This document shows, piece by piece, positions 26,270 through 38,223 of a stretch of DNA of 64,000 bases. The DNA comes from an uncultured Lachnospiraceae bacterium (lineage in GTDB: Bacteria; Bacillota; Clostridia; Lachnospirales; Lachnospiraceae). The DNA lies in assembly GCA_947053345.1 (NCBI GenBank), contig CAMRSM010000003.1:1-64000 (forward strand). Direction: 5' to 3'. Position 1 is the stretch's first letter. Each line of letters starts with the position of its first letter. The notes beneath the pieces were generated by a model. It searched no databases, was not told the DNA's origin, and worked only from the letters and a program-made list of their open reading frames with translations. The position numbers were made by a program, and so were the translations under genes.

Positions 26270-28297
26270 ATGAATTTGAAAGAAATCACCCGGAAATTGT
26301 CGGATTCCGCCAGCTGTTCCAACGGAGCATTTATTCCTTGGTGGGAAGATGATTTTGATGAATGCGACTACGACGACCAGATTTTTACGCCGGAGGAAAT
26401 CGAAGAAGTAGAAGAATGCGTTAAAAACTGCGATGCAGATACACTTTCCATGCCAGACAATGAAAGCGGGTACAGTCTCTTCCACCTGCTCGTATGGCTA
26501 AATTTTTACGATGCGGCAAAGGCAGCACTCGCGGCGGGCGTTCCCGCTGACCTTGCGGACGGAAAGGGATGGGGCGTGACACCAATCCTGCTTGCGTGCT
26601 GCCGCAGCAATTACGCGATGGCAAAGCTTTTGGCGGAACACGGCGCAGATCTTGCGCATTGTGACACGAAGGGGCGGAACGGCTTCCACTATCTGGCACA
26701 CCCCTTTGCGGACGGGCTTAAAGCCTCGGAAGAACCCATCCATTCCCTGAGCCAAAGGAAGGAGACCGCCATGCTCCTTGCATCCTCCGGTGCAAATATC
26801 GGCCAAAAGGAAGCGCAGGGAATCACCCCGCTCGTCTATCTGGTGGACGGCGGCCTTGCAATGATTTCCGCAACCCTGATCGATACATACCTTGCCCTGG
26901 GCGCAGACCCTTATTTTGTGGACGATCAGGGCGAAACACTTTTGTTCCGCGCACTCTGGCGCAACCGTACCACGGCGGCGCTTAGGCTGATGGAATATCC
27001 GGAGCTCGTGGCACAGGAAACAAAATCCGGGAAAACACTTTTTATGGTTGCGGAGGAGAACCGCGCGCAAGGACTTTGTGTCGCCCTCAAAGACCACGGT
27101 GCAAAGGGAGAAAGTAAACTTGCCGAGGTGGATACCATGAACCTTGCCCGTCTCGCAGACAGCGCTTTTTCCTACGCCTTTGGTTATCGGCAGGAAATAG
27201 ACGAGCTCGCCCTCGGAGTTTATTTTACTAAAAAATTAATCAAAATTGCGGAGGAAGAGGACGATTACGGATGTCTGGAGAGGATTCTGCAAACGCCTCT
27301 GGAATACGGGCAGACCGTTGTGCTTGACCTGCTCCACGAAGCCGGTGTGAATTTCACGGAGCCATACTACGGCGGTTCTGATTCCGTAAACTGCCTGCGG
27401 GATAAATGCCTGGAATATTCATCCGATGCCAAAATAATCGCAAAATTCATTGAATTTGGAGTGGAAATGGAGGAAGCGGTGATCTCCGGAAAAAATATTG
27501 CGTGCACGATTGCAGAAAACGGCTGCCGCGATGCCGGCGTATTCCGCATGTTCTCGGCACAAGCTCTTATGGAACGCAATAATAACGGGCTTGCCGCTGT
27601 TCATTACGCCATCCGGCAGGACGACGAAACGGTTCTTGCCACCATGATACAGCAGGGTGTGGACGTAAACTTTCCACAGGATGCCCCTGCCGATGCCGGA
27701 AACACACCGCTCCATCTCGCCTGCATATACGGGAATATCAAAGCCGCAGAGCTTTTGATGGAATCCGGCGCGGACGATACCATTTACAATGCGGCAGGCT
27801 ACAGCGCGGCACACTATATTCTCCTGAAGAATACACATCCGTCAGATGACCGTGCAAAGCTTTTTTCTATCCTCATACATATTGATCTTGCGGACAATAA
27901 CGGAAAAACCCCGCTGATGTACCTGTTCACTTGGGAAACCGCAAGAAATCGTCTGGATGTGGAACCACTGCTCAAAGTTCTTCTTGACAAAGGCGCAGAC
28001 GCAAATCACGCGGACAATGAAGGAAATACGGCACTATTATTGTGCGCTGATAATTTCGGCGGGCATATGGAATTGATCAAAGCGCTCTGTGAGGCAGGGG
28101 CGGATATCAACGCGGCCGATGCAGACGGGAATAACGTGCTGCATTATGTGCTGGAAGCAGGATCCCAGAATATCGCGAAATATCTCCTTAAGAAAGGCGC
28201 GGATTACAAGCACGCGAACAACGAGGGGATTACGCCGGCACAACTCGCGGCAGAAAAAGGATTTGATACGTTGTTTACTTGGATGAAGGATGTCTGA
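26270..28297 (+). CDS. ankyrin repeat protein
   Basis: A 675-aa protein without signal peptide or membrane helix. Many ankyrin repeats are visible, for example GVTPILLACCRSNYAMAKLL, GNTPLHLACIYGNIKAAELL, GKTPLMYLF, GNTALLLCADNFGGHMELIK and a C-terminal ITPAQLAAEKG. They form two blocks (about residues 75-290 and 440-675) around a less regular helical middle. An acidic N-terminal segment (EDDFDECDYDDQIFTPEEIEE, key part DFDECDYDD) precedes them. Such proteins bind other proteins; the partner is unknown. The start was placed at MNLKEITRK after GGAAAGGAAG. A small HD-domain gene follows in the same direction. Confidence 0.85.
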   Translation: MNLKEITRKLSDSASCSNGAFIPWWEDDFDECDYDDQIFTPEEIEEVEECVKNCDADTLSMPDNESGYSLFHLLVWLNFYDAAKAALAAGVPADLADGKGWGVTPILLACCRSNYAMAKLLAEHGADLAHCDTKGRNGFHYLAHPFADGLKASEEPIHSLSQRKETAMLLASSGANIGQKEAQGITPLVYLVDGGLAMISATLIDTYLALGADPYFVDDQGETLLFRALWRNRTTAALRLMEYPELVAQETKSGKTLFMVAEENRAQGLCVALKDHGAKGESKLAEVDTMNLARLADSAFSYAFGYRQEIDELALGVYFTKKLIKIAEEEDDYGCLERILQTPLEYGQTVVLDLLHEAGVNFTEPYYGGSDSVNCLRDKCLEYSSDAKIIAKFIEFGVEMEEAVISGKNIACTIAENGCRDAGVFRMFSAQALMERNNNGLAAVHYAIRQDDETVLATMIQQGVDVNFPQDAPADAGNTPLHLACIYGNIKAAELLMESGADDTIYNAAGYSAAHYILLKNTHPSDDRAKLFSILIHIDLADNNGKTPLMYLFTWETARNRLDVEPLLKVLLDKGADANHADNEGNTALLLCADNFGGHMELIKALCEAGADINAADADGNNVLHYVLEAGSQNIAKYLLKKGADYKHANNEGITPAQLAAEKGFDTLFTWMKDV

Positions 28298-28380
28298 AAT
28301 AATCATATGCACCGGCGATGAAGAAATCTGCAGGTGCACAAAATTGCCAGGCCTTTATTTAAGAAAGGGGAGAAACCATC

Positions 28381-28863
28381 TTGGAACGAGAATATACCCG
28401 AATCGATTACGTCAGACAGCATTTGGATGCAATGCTGAAAAACCACGAGGATAAGGAAGCAAGCCGAAACGGCTACGTGCACCTGTATGGTGTCGGACAG
28501 GCGTGCGCACTGATCGCCCTGTTCCGGGGACATGACCGGCCATATGCGGAACTTGCCGAAATCGCAGGAATGCTCCACGACTACTCAAAGTATCAGGACG
28601 GTATCGAGGAAAACCACGCGGAAAAAAGCAGCATTGAGGCAGAAAAAATATTGTCTTCCATCGGCTGTTTTTCTGATGGGGAAATCAAAACGGTCTGCCA
28701 GGCTATTCGAAGGCACAGTAATAAAAAACAGACGGACGAAGAGTTTGACGAGATTTTAAAAGACGCGGACGAAATGCAGCACTGGTTGAGAAACCCTGTG
28801 GAAGAGTATTTTTTCACCAAACAAAGAACCCAAAAAATTGCGGCAGAATTTGGTTTAATATAA
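28381..28863 (+). CDS. HD-domain protein (predicted metal-dependent phosphohydrolase)
   Basis: A 160-aa protein. The HD pair is in AGMLHDYSKYQDG near residue 65, with an upstream His in YVHLYGVGQ and a downstream H in AIRRHSNKKQTDEEFDEIL, followed by DADEMQ. This is the metal-binding order of HD hydrolases, which act on phosphate esters, often nucleotides. The start is TTG, placed 8 bases after GGGGAG; no ATG fits. The substrate is unknown. Confidence 0.8.
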   Translation: MEREYTRIDYVRQHLDAMLKNHEDKEASRNGYVHLYGVGQACALIALFRGHDRPYAELAEIAGMLHDYSKYQDGIEENHAEKSSIEAEKILSSIGCFSDGEIKTVCQAIRRHSNKKQTDEEFDEILKDADEMQHWLRNPVEEYFFTKQRTQKIAAEFGLI

Positions 28864-28921
28864 ATTATCCAAAAATAAAAACCGGATTCCCATATCTGAA
28901 ACAATTTCATCATGAAAATCT

Positions 28922-28961
28922 CCCGGAGGCTCCGATATAAGGAGCCTCCGGGACTGTTTTT
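28922..28961. terminator. strong intrinsic terminator
   Basis: CCCGGAGGCTCC/GGAGCCTCCGGG, a 12-bp perfect stem with a 7-base loop, followed by ACTGTTTTTA. It ends the ankyrin-HD unit and stands against the converging collagen-like gene. Confidence 0.85.
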
Positions 28962-28972
28962 ACCGTGTGTTT

Positions 28973-30547
<1,575 letters not shown>

Positions 30548-30674
30548 GCCAACCATATCCTTTCTCTATATTTCGAAAAGTACTTAAAAAGCAGCTTTTC
30601 TACAAACATCTTATGCAACTCCAAAATAATTGCTACTTTTTCTAAAAAACGACAGCAAAGTGTACAGCGCATAA

Positions 30675-30707
30675 AAATCGGAGCGTGTTATTTACACGCT
30701 CCGATTT
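30675..30707. terminator. intrinsic terminator after the glycosyltransferase gene
   Basis: AAATCGGAGCGTGT/ACACGCTCCGATTT, a 14-bp perfect stem with a 5-base loop, followed by TTTTATG on the minus strand. It separates the glycosyltransferase from the collagen-like gene, so the two are likely separate transcripts. Confidence 0.85.
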
Positions 30708-30708
30708 G

Positions 30709-31776
30709 TTATACACTCTCAAAATATTTTTTGTTATAAAGATATGCTTTGGAATACGGCTTGCACCTCCCGGCTCTTTCATTATATTCTTCTGCCTTTT
30801 GCCGATTTCCTAATTTGTCATAACACACGCACAACTGCAAAAGGGGAACATAATCATAGCAATCCGGGAGGATAAACCCGCCGCAATATTCATTTTTTGG
30901 TATATTCAACGCCGTTTCGTACCAGTAGATGGCATTGTGGAAGTTTCCATGTTCCAAAAAATATTTTCCGATCTCACAGCACAATTCAGCTCTTGGCCGA
31001 TCAAAACCCATACTCCGCAAAAGGGTTGTCAGCGCAGATTGTTCCTGTCCAATCCGCAAATAGCAACTGGCACAAACCAAACATGCCTCAATCTTATTTT
31101 CGATCCACCCTTCCGGCGAGAGCAAAAACTGTTCCAACACAGAAATCGCCTCATTGTATTGTTCGTGATAATACAGCTCGCGCCCGTAATAATATTGCTG
31201 CCGCGGCTCCAGATTCTTGCCGTCTGCAATCATCTTCCGGTAAATATTCAAATTCCGGTCCGGATCCCCGCCGCCAATTTTTTTGTGGGAGACTGCAACA
31301 TTGGAATATATAACCCTGCCGTTTGGCGGAATTACTTCATGAACTGCACCGACCCAATGGTACTGCCCACAATTTCTGATCCATCTTTCCCTAAAATAAG
31401 AAAACGAAGGCTTACCGGCTTCATCAAAAGAAGTGTTATATTTCATCATCACAATATCAATATCCGGCGGCAAGGATTGCTTTAACTTTAAAAAATCAAC
31501 TTTTTCCGTCTCTTCCAGAATATCATCGGCATCCATCCACATACAGTAGTCCATCGACGCTTTGGAAAAGGAATAATTTCTGGCTTCAGAAAAGTCATCG
31601 TTCCATACATACGAATAAATTTTTGATGTATATTCCGACACAATTTCTACCGTCCGATCCATTGAACCAGTATCTACGATTATAATTTCGTCCACAAGTC
31701 CCGCCACACTGTCAAGACAGCGCGCAATATGCATTTCTTCGTTTTTGACAATCATGCAAAGGCTTATTGTCGGCAT
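30709..31776 (-). CDS. family 2 glycosyltransferase with TPR-like C-terminus
   Basis: A 355-aa GT-A enzyme. It starts ISLCMIVKNEEMHIARCLDSV, has IIIVDTGSMDRTVEI and the metal-binding DxD in MWMDADDILEE near residue 80. HEVIPPNGRV marks the acceptor side. From about residue 190, TPR-like helical repeats follow (YYYGRELYYHEQYNEAI, AIYWYETALNIP). GT2-TPR proteins are common next to collagen-like spore proteins and peptide O-glycosylation loci. A good sigma-K-like promoter precedes it, so late mother-cell expression is likely. The acceptor is inferred to be the neighbouring collagen-like protein. Confidence 0.85.
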   Translation of the reverse strand: MPTISLCMIVKNEEMHIARCLDSVAGLVDEIIIVDTGSMDRTVEIVSEYTSKIYSYVWNDDFSEARNYSFSKASMDYCMWMDADDILEETEKVDFLKLKQSLPPDIDIVMMKYNTSFDEAGKPSFSYFRERWIRNCGQYHWVGAVHEVIPPNGRVIYSNVAVSHKKIGGGDPDRNLNIYRKMIADGKNLEPRQQYYYGRELYYHEQYNEAISVLEQFLLSPEGWIENKIEACLVCASCYLRIGQEQSALTTLLRSMGFDRPRAELCCEIGKYFLEHGNFHNAIYWYETALNIPKNEYCGGFILPDCYDYVPLLQLCVCYDKLGNRQKAEEYNERAGRCKPYSKAYLYNKKYFESV

Positions 31777-31918
31777 ATAATCCCCTCTTTTTTGATCTAT
31801 TGTCTTCCGTATCTTCTATGCCCGGCTCCATGATGATCCCGGGAGTCCCCCCGGTGGATACGGAACAGACAACGGCCTTCTTCTTTGATACGGATCGGTG
31901 ATATGCTCACCGTAGTAG

Positions 31919-31946
31919 TATTATATGCACGGGATGACAAATTCGT
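31919..31946 (-). promoter_or_regulatory. sigma-K-like promoter of the glycosyltransferase gene
   Basis: On the minus strand, AC (31945-31946), a 17-base spacer and CATATAATA (31919-31927), matching the AC-N16/17-CATANNNTA pattern of Bacillus sigma-K promoters. It would give a leader of about 135 nt. Motif match only. Confidence 0.5.
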
Positions 31947-31960
31947 TTTCAGGAAGGATC

Positions 31961-32449
31961 CTACATGCCGTTTTCTGCAGTTATTTCCCGGTATATTATT
32001 TTGCCGGGATCCTGCCACGCTACCGCATACCATCCTGCCGGAAGCTCCATTTCAAAAATCGTTTCCATCTCCAATCCCGGGTAAGCCAGGCACTGGATCA
32101 GTTCACTGGCTGAAACCGCCACCAATTTCCCCGTGGGAATATGCAATCGCCCTGCTAATTCCTCCTCATCCTCCCCATGTACAAACTCAAATCCCATTTT
32201 CTCTTGCTGTTCCGAAAACTGTTTAATAAATAATTTTCCCGCCCCTGATAATTCCAAAACCGGCTTTGTTTCCCTTTCCCACACTGTTTTCCAGTCTTCG
32301 CCCGGAAAATCAAAAATAAGTTCCGACCGTCCCAGCGGATCAAGTAATATATCCATCGAATAAAGAAGATCATCATCCAGGTCACTAAAATATCCCGGGT
32401 CAATCAATACCAGGGCATCACTATCATCACATTCTAATTGAAATTCCAT
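31961..32449 (-). CDS. hypothetical protein
   Basis: A 162-aa acidic soluble protein that I do not recognise. Visible segments are LVLIDPGYFSDLDDDLLYSM, DPLGRSELIFDFPGE and a C-terminal EMELPAGWYAVAWQDPGKI that looks like beta strands. The start MEFQLECDDSD was chosen for spacing from GGAGGG; the frame is open further upstream. It lies directly downstream of the truncated AlkD-like gene on the same strand. The acidic, strand-rich look recalls small immunity or regulatory proteins, but this is weak. Confidence 0.6.
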   Translation of the reverse strand: MEFQLECDDSDALVLIDPGYFSDLDDDLLYSMDILLDPLGRSELIFDFPGEDWKTVWERETKPVLELSGAGKLFIKQFSEQQEKMGFEFVHGEDEEELAGRLHIPTGKLVAVSASELIQCLAYPGLEMETIFEMELPAGWYAVAWQDPGKIIYREITAENGM

Positions 32450-32471
32450 ATTTTCCATCCCTCCATTCCGA

Positions 32472-32987
32472 TTAAAGCGCCATAAGCTTTTCTTTTGTAT
32501 CTCTGTCAAATTTTTCTACCGCATAGCGGAATGCCGTCCTTGGCATACGCATGGAATTTGCGGCAAGATATTCCCTGACTGCATCCGGCTCCATCTGCGA
32601 GAGGCATTTCAACATCCAGCCATATCCCTTCTGCACCAGGTCATGCAGATCCTGCATCAGCGCGTCCGCAATCGCATACGGGGCGAGCCCTTTATAGTCG
32701 TTCTTCATGATACATGCTATCAGGACGACCGCCGCCGCCCGGCGCACCCAAAAATCCTCATCCTTTGTACATCCGGACATTTTTACAAAAAGCTCCTTAT
32801 GCTGTCTTAACAGTTCCCCAAATGCATGGGAATACTGTTCCAAAAGTTCCTTTGCCAAAAAAGACACATTTCCGATTGATTTGTCCCCGATCTGCCGATA
32901 CAGCTTCCCCGCAAGCCTCCGGATGTCCCCGGTCACAATGTGCTTCCCCTGAGGTACCTGGCAGGACAACTGGCCAATGCCCTCCAC
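32472..32987 (-). pseudogene. truncated AlkD-like DNA alkylation repair protein
   Basis: A 171-aa reading frame matching the C-terminal HEAT-repeat half of AlkD-type DNA glycosylases: DFWVRRAAAVVLIACIM, then DLVQKGYGWMLKCLSQMEPD and MPRTAFRYAVEKFD. Full proteins are about 230 aa and have an N-terminal part that is missing here. A second frame just upstream begins ATG at about 33011 with MDEIIKGQWRALASC, then stops, suggesting an internal deletion plus frameshift. The GTG at 32987 is the only start in frame and has no clear ribosome site. The Asp and Arg of the surviving active region appear kept. Confidence 0.6.
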
Positions 32988-33011
32988 TGCCCTTTTATGA
33001 TTTCATCCATA

Positions 33012-33331
33012 AAACCTGCCCCTTCCCATAAACCCGCAACTACAGCCGGAACAGACAAAAGCCGGAAACAAAATCCGGACGCAAAAGCTTTCGCCCCACC
33101 CAGATTCCATTTCCGGCTTCCTATACCGTCCTATAACCTATACCAGACCATTTGCAAACATGATATTGTCCGACTGTCTCAAATACCAGCCAGCAAGCAG
33201 AGCGCGCTGCTATCCAAAACAGACCGAACCCATCCCGCGTTACCGCGTGGGGCAAACAGTCATCGCTGCCGAATATGTGGAAGGAAAGAGGGCACAACGC
33301 TTTCCTTCCCGCCAGCCCCCTTTCACATTAT
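33012..33331. other. intergenic region without recognisable gene
   Basis: Long overlapping open frames occur but show no family likeness. The only clear structure is a 10-bp perfect inverted repeat GGAAGGAAAG/CTTTCCTTCC (33279-33288 and 33300-33309), about 22 bases past the fba stop, which could terminate fba although no T-run follows. Confidence 0.5.
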
Positions 33332-34195
33332 TCAAGCCTTTCCAACCGAACCAAACAGTTCCATCTTCTCCTTAATCGTTGCCTTGATCGCCTCAAAGCC
33401 CGGATTTAAGAGTTTGCGCGGGTCAAATCCCTTACCGGAAAGATCTTTGCCTTCCTCGATGTATTTCCTTGTTGCTGCCGCAAAGGAAAGCTGGCACTCG
33501 GTGTTTACGTTAATCTTCGCAACGCCGAGCGAAATCGCCTTCTTAATCATATCCTCCGGGATGCCGGTACCGCCATGCAGTACAAGAGGCATATCGCCGG
33601 TCAGCTTCTGGATGGCATCGAGTGTATCGAAGCTCAGGCCTTCCCAGTTTTCCGGATATTTGCCATGGATATTGCCGATGCCTGCTGCCAGCATCGTCAC
33701 GCCGAGATCCGCAATCTGCTTGCACTCTGCCGGATCTGCGCACTCACCCTTGCCGATCACGCCGTCTTCCTCGCCGCCGATGGAGCCGACCTCCGCCTCA
33801 AGGGACATGCCCTTGCCCGCGCAGACCTCAACGAGCTCCTTCGTCTTCGCAACATTCTCGTCGATCGGATAGTGGGAACCGTCGAACATGATCGAGGAGA
33901 ACCCCGCCTCGATACATTTGTAACATCCGTCGTACGTGCCGTGGTCAAGGTGAAGCGCTACCGGAACCGTGATCTTGAGTTCCTCGATCATCGCCTTTAC
34001 CATTGCGGCTACGGTCTTAAAACCTGTCATATACTTTCCCGCACCCTCGGAAACGCCGAGAATGATCGGGGAATTGCACTCCTGTGCCGTGAGAAGCGCG
34101 GCCTTTGTCCACTCAAGGTTGTTGATGTTGAACTGCCCTACGGCATACTTGCCTGCCTTTGCCTTTACAAGCATATCCTTTGCTGATACTAACAT
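33332..34195 (-). CDS. fba: class II fructose-1,6-bisphosphate aldolase
   Basis: A 287-aa zinc-dependent aldolase of glycolysis and gluconeogenesis. Visible are the catalytic Asp and zinc His in VALHLDHGTYDGC, FDGSHYPIDENV, EAEVGSIGGEEDG, a second zinc His in GNIHGKYP, and LVLHGGTGIPEDMI plus AKINVNTECQ for phosphate binding. The start MLVSAKDML follows AGGAGGATTTCACA. A TATACT at 34229-34234 (minus strand) with a poor -35 may be its promoter. It sits 84 bases after rpoC. Confidence 0.95.
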   Translation of the reverse strand: MLVSAKDMLVKAKAGKYAVGQFNINNLEWTKAALLTAQECNSPIILGVSEGAGKYMTGFKTVAAMVKAMIEELKITVPVALHLDHGTYDGCYKCIEAGFSSIMFDGSHYPIDENVAKTKELVEVCAGKGMSLEAEVGSIGGEEDGVIGKGECADPAECKQIADLGVTMLAAGIGNIHGKYPENWEGLSFDTLDAIQKLTGDMPLVLHGGTGIPEDMIKKAISLGVAKINVNTECQLSFAAATRKYIEEGKDLSGKGFDPRKLLNPGFEAIKATIKEKMELFGSVGKA

Positions 34196-34279
34196 TGTGA
34201 AATCCTCCTTCATTCAAACATTAGCTATAGTATACTACATCCTGTCCGAAAAATAAACTGTTTTTGAAGAAAAACCCTC

Positions 34280-37200
34280 CTATTCCTCATCCAGGCTCTC
34301 CAAGTCCTCATCCAGTTCAAGATCCTCTGAAAAATCGAGCTTTTCAAAGGCTTCTTCGTAATCCGGCTCCTCAAAATCTTCCCCGATATCCTCCGATACG
34401 AGAATTTCCTCATTTACGTCCGAATCCAGTTTGATGTTGCGGTAGCATTTCATACCGGTTCCTGCCGGGATCAGTTTACCCAAAATAACATTTTCCTTCA
34501 GGCCGATCAGCGGGTCAATCTTTCCTTTGATTGCCGCCTCCGTGAGCACTTTTGTCGTTTCCTGGAACGATGCTGCCGAAAGGAAAGAATTGGTGGCAAG
34601 GGACGCTTTCGTAATACCAAGCATGACCTGCTTACCCTCCGGCGGCTCCAAGCCCGCGTTCGTAAGCCTTGCCACTTCATCCTCATAATCGAGCAGGTCG
34701 ACCATCGCTCCCGGAAGGAACTCGGAATCCCCGTTATTTTCAATACGCACCTTTTTCAACATCTGGCGCACAATGACCTCGATATGCTTATCATTGATCT
34801 CAACACCCTGTAAGCGGTACACGCGCTGTACCTCGTGGATCATGTAGTCCTGCACGGCACGCACGCCTTTGATCTTTAAGATATCATGCGGGTTCACGCT
34901 GCCCTCCGTCAACTCGTCACCCGCCTCGATCTGCTGGTTTTCCATGACCTTGATGCGGGAGCCGTAAGGGATGAGGTACGCCTTGGATTCCCCGGTCTCC
35001 ACATTTGTTACTACAACCTCGCGCTTCTTCTTTGTGTCACGGATGGCGATGGTGCCGCCAAATTCCGCGATGATTGCCAGACCCTTTGGTTTTCTCGCCT
35101 CAAAAAGCTCCTCGACACGCGGAAGACCCTGTGTAATGTCATCACCCGCCACACCACCGGTGTGGAACGTTCTCATCGTCAGCTGTGTACCCGGCTCACC
35201 GATCGACTGCGCCGCGATGATACCGACCGCCTCGCCGACCTGAACTGCCGCCCCGGTCGCCATATTTGAACCGTAACATTTCGCGCAGACACCGACATGG
35301 GAACGGCAGGTTAAGATGGTACGGATCTTTATCTTCGCGTCAAAGCCTGCTTCCACAATCTCTTTCTTCGCCACAATCCTCGCCGCACGTTTCGGGGTGA
35401 TCATATGGTTTCTCTTTACGATCATCTCCCCGTCGTCGTCATAGATCGTCTCGCAGGAATATCTTCCGGTAATTCGCTCCTCCAAGCTCTCGATCACTTC
35501 CCTGCCATCCGTAAAGGCCTTGATCCACATGCCCGGAAGTTCCTCCATCCCCTCCGAACAGTCCGTCTCACGGATGATCTGTTCCTGCGATACATCGACA
35601 AGCCTTCTCGTCAGGTAACCGGAGTCCGCCGTACGCAGCGCGGTGTCGGAAAGCCCTTTGCGCGCGCCGTGCGCAGAGATAAAGTATTCGAGTACGTCAA
35701 GCCCCTCACGGAAATTCGCCTTGATCGGAAGTTCGATGGTCTTACCGGAAGTATCCGCCATAAGTCCGCGCATCCCGGCAAGCTGCTTGATCTGCTTCTC
35801 GGAACCACGGGCACCGGAGTCTGCCATCATATAAATGTTATTGTATTTGTCAAGACCGGAAAGCAGCTTGCGCGTAATCTCGTCATCTGCTTCCTTCCAG
35901 GTTTCGATCACGGCTTTGTAGCGCTCCTCTTCCGTCATAAGGCCGCGGCGGAAATTGCGCGCGATGCGGTCAACCGTCTCCTCCGCCTCATCGATGATCT
36001 CCTGCTTTGCCGCAGGCACGGTCATATCGGAGATGGATACGGTCATTGCCGCGAGCGTGGAATATTTGTAGCCCATCGCCTTGATCGCGTCAAGCGTTTC
36101 CGCTGTCGTCGTCGCGCCGTGGGTATTGATACATTTCTCAAGGATCTTCTTTAACTGCTTCTTGCCGACATGGAAGTCAACCTCAAGCGCTAAGATATTC
36201 TCCTCCTTGCTGCGGTCAACAAAGCCAAGATCCTGCGGGATAATCTCGTTGAAGAGCAGCCTTCCGAGCGTCGTCTCAAGAATCTTCTCAACCGGTGTCC
36301 CGTCCGGCTTTACACCACTGCGCTTCACCTTGATCTTCTGATGCAGCGTGATCGCGCCGTTCATATGGGCGAGCAGCGCGGTGTTTGTATCCTCGTAATA
36401 ATGCCCGAGGAGGTCGCTCGGCCTGCACACGATCGTGCGCCCGGTCTTCTCATCCACAAGATATTTGATGTAGCTGTCCTCATCAAACATCCCCTCACGC
36501 TCCGCCTTGCCTGCCTGCACGGCAAGATAGCTCGCGGTCAGGTCCTCACGGATCTCATCAAGATTCGTATATACCTTCGTGAGGCTGTCACTCAGTTCCT
36601 TGTTGTACGAGTGATCCACCATCTTGCCCATTGTCAGATAATAGATACCAAGTACCATATCCTGCGAAGGAACGGCAACCGGACCGCCGTCGGACGGCTT
36701 TAGGAGGTTGTTCGGCGAAAGCAAAAGGAAACGGCATTCCGCCTGCGCTTCCACGGAAAGCGGGAGATGCACTGCCATCTGGTCACCGTCGAAATCGGCG
36801 TTGAACGCGGTACAAACGAGCGGGTGCAGCTTGATGGCCTTGCCCTCGACAAGCACCGGCTCAAATGCCTGGATACCCAGACGGTGCAGCGTAGGCGCGC
36901 GGTTTAACATGACCGGATGCTCGCGGATGACATCCTCAAGGATATCCCAGACCTCCGGCTGGAGGCGCTCCACCATCTTCTTCGCGGATTTTATATTGTG
37001 TGCGGTGTTCTTTGCCACAAGTTCCTTCATGACAAACGGTTTGAAGAGTTCGATCGCCATCTCCTTCGGCAGGCCGCACTGATAAATCTTAAGCTCCGGG
37101 CCGACGACGATAACCGAACGGCCGGAATAATCGACACGCTTCCCGAGCAAATTCTGGCGGAAACGCCCCTGTTTGCCTTTCAGCATATCGGAGAGGGATT

Positions 37201-38164
37201 TTAACGGGCGGTTGCCGGGACCGGTGACCGGCCTGCCGCGCCTTCCGTTGTCGATCAGGGCATCGACCGCCTCCTGTAACATCCTCTTCTCATTGCGCAC
37301 GATGATATCCGGCGCACCAAGCTCCAAAAGCCTCTTTAAGCGGTTGTTGCGGTTGATGATGCGGCGGTACAGATCGTTCATGTCCGAGGTCGCAAAGCGG
37401 CCGCCGTCGAGCTGTACCATCGGGCGGATATCCGGCGGGATCACCGGGATCACGGTCATGATCATCCACTCCGGCTTGTTCCCGGACTCGCGGAACGCCT
37501 CGACCACCTCAAGCCTCTTGATGATGCGCGCCCTTTTCTGGCCGGAAGATTCCCTCAGCCCTTTCTTTAACTCCGCGGACTCCTTTTCCAGGTCGATCGC
37601 CTGCAAAAGCTCCATGATGGACTCTGCTCCCATGCCGGCACGGAATGCATTGCCCCATTTGTCATATGCCTCACGGAATTCCTTGTCCGTCAGGATCTGC
37701 TTGTACTGGAGATCCGTATTCCCCTTGTCAAGCACGATATAGCTCGCAAAATAAAGTACCTTCTCAAGCACCCTCGGCGAAAGGTCAAGGATCAGCCCCA
37801 TACGGCTCGGGATGCCTTTAAAATACCAAATATGGGATACCGGTGCCGCCAGCTCAATATGCCCCATCCTCTCACGGCGCACACTCGCTTTCGTCACCTC
37901 AACACCACAGCGGTCACAGACAACGCCCTTGTAGCGGATCTTCTTATACTTCCCGCAGTGGCACTCCCAGTCCTTGCTCGGCCCAAAAATCTTCTCACAG
38001 AACAAACCGTCCTTTTCCGGTTTCAGCGTCCTGTAATTGATCGTCTCCGGCTTTTTCACCTCGCCCCTTGACCACTCGCGGATCTTCTCCGGCGAAGCAA
38101 GACCTATCTTAATTTTATCGTACGTGATCTCCTTCACGTTTTCATTTTCTATATCGTAGGACAT
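34280..38164 (-). CDS. rpoC: DNA-directed RNA polymerase subunit beta'
   Basis: A 1294-aa beta' subunit. The zinc-ribbon cysteines are in [22 protein letters not shown] near residue 68 (CHCGKY ... CDRCG). The catalytic [12 protein letters not shown] is near residue 465, the trigger loop region is in [20 protein letters not shown], and the second zinc site is around [13 protein letters not shown]. The last 45 residues are strongly acidic. It follows rpoB by 59 bases. A weak hairpin (GTTTTT/AAAAAC) just past the stop may attenuate readthrough to fba. Confidence 0.97.
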   Translation of the reverse strand: MSYDIENENVKEITYDKIKIGLASPEKIREWSRGEVKKPETINYRTLKPEKDGLFCEKIFGPSKDWECHCGKYKKIRYKGVVCDRCGVEVTKASVRRERMGHIELAAPVSHIWYFKGIPSRMGLILDLSPRVLEKVLYFASYIVLDKGNTDLQYKQILTDKEFREAYDKWGNAFRAGMGAESIMELLQAIDLEKESAELKKGLRESSGQKRARIIKRLEVVEAFRESGNKPEWMIMTVIPVIPPDIRPMVQLDGGRFATSDMNDLYRRIINRNNRLKRLLELGAPDIIVRNEKRMLQEAVDALIDNGRRGRPVTGPGNRPLKSLSDMLKGKQGRFRQNLLGKRVDYSGRSVIVVGPELKIYQCGLPKEMAIELFKPFVMKELVAKNTAHNIKSAKKMVERLQPEVWDILEDVIREHPVMLNRAPTLHRLGIQAFEPVLVEGKAIKLHPLVCTAFNADFDGDQMAVHLPLSVEAQAECRFLLLSPNNLLKPSDGGPVAVPSQDMVLGIYYLTMGKMVDHSYNKELSDSLTKVYTNLDEIREDLTASYLAVQAGKAEREGMFDEDSYIKYLVDEKTGRTIVCRPSDLLGHYYEDTNTALLAHMNGAITLHQKIKVKRSGVKPDGTPVEKILETTLGRLLFNEIIPQDLGFVDRSKEENILALEVDFHVGKKQLKKILEKCINTHGATTTAETLDAIKAMGYKYSTLAAMTVSISDMTVPAAKQEIIDEAEETVDRIARNFRRGLMTEEERYKAVIETWKEADDEITRKLLSGLDKYNNIYMMADSGARGSEKQIKQLAGMRGLMADTSGKTIELPIKANFREGLDVLEYFISAHGARKGLSDTALRTADSGYLTRRLVDVSQEQIIRETDCSEGMEELPGMWIKAFTDGREVIESLEERITGRYSCETIYDDDGEMIVKRNHMITPKRAARIVAKKEIVEAGFDAKIKIRTILTCRSHVGVCAKCYGSNMATGAAVQVGEAVGIIAAQSIGEPGTQLTMRTFHTGGVAGDDITQGLPRVEELFEARKPKGLAIIAEFGGTIAIRDTKKKREVVVTNVETGESKAYLIPYGSRIKVMENQQIEAGDELTEGSVNPHDILKIKGVRAVQDYMIHEVQRVYRLQGVEINDKHIEVIVRQMLKKVRIENNGDSEFLPGAMVDLLDYEDEVARLTNAGLEPPEGKQVMLGITKASLATNSFLSAASFQETTKVLTEAAIKGKIDPLIGLKENVILGKLIPAGTGMKCYRNIKLDSDVNEEILVSEDIGEDFEEPDYEEAFEKLDFSEDLELDEDLESLDEE

Positions 38165-38223
38165 TTATGGCACCCCTTCCGTTCACTCTTTCACAGTTTT
38201 GGTCAAACACTGAAACGGTTTCC

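Noticed and set aside
31797-32033. 78-codon minus-strand frame upstream of the glycosyltransferase
   Set aside because: Overlaps the end of the 162-aa gene and the sigma-K-like promoter, with low-quality composition; best seen as leader sequence.
32940-33872. 310-codon plus-strand frame antisense to fba and the AlkD remnant
   Set aside because: A shadow of the strongly biased fba coding strand, with no ribosome site or domain.
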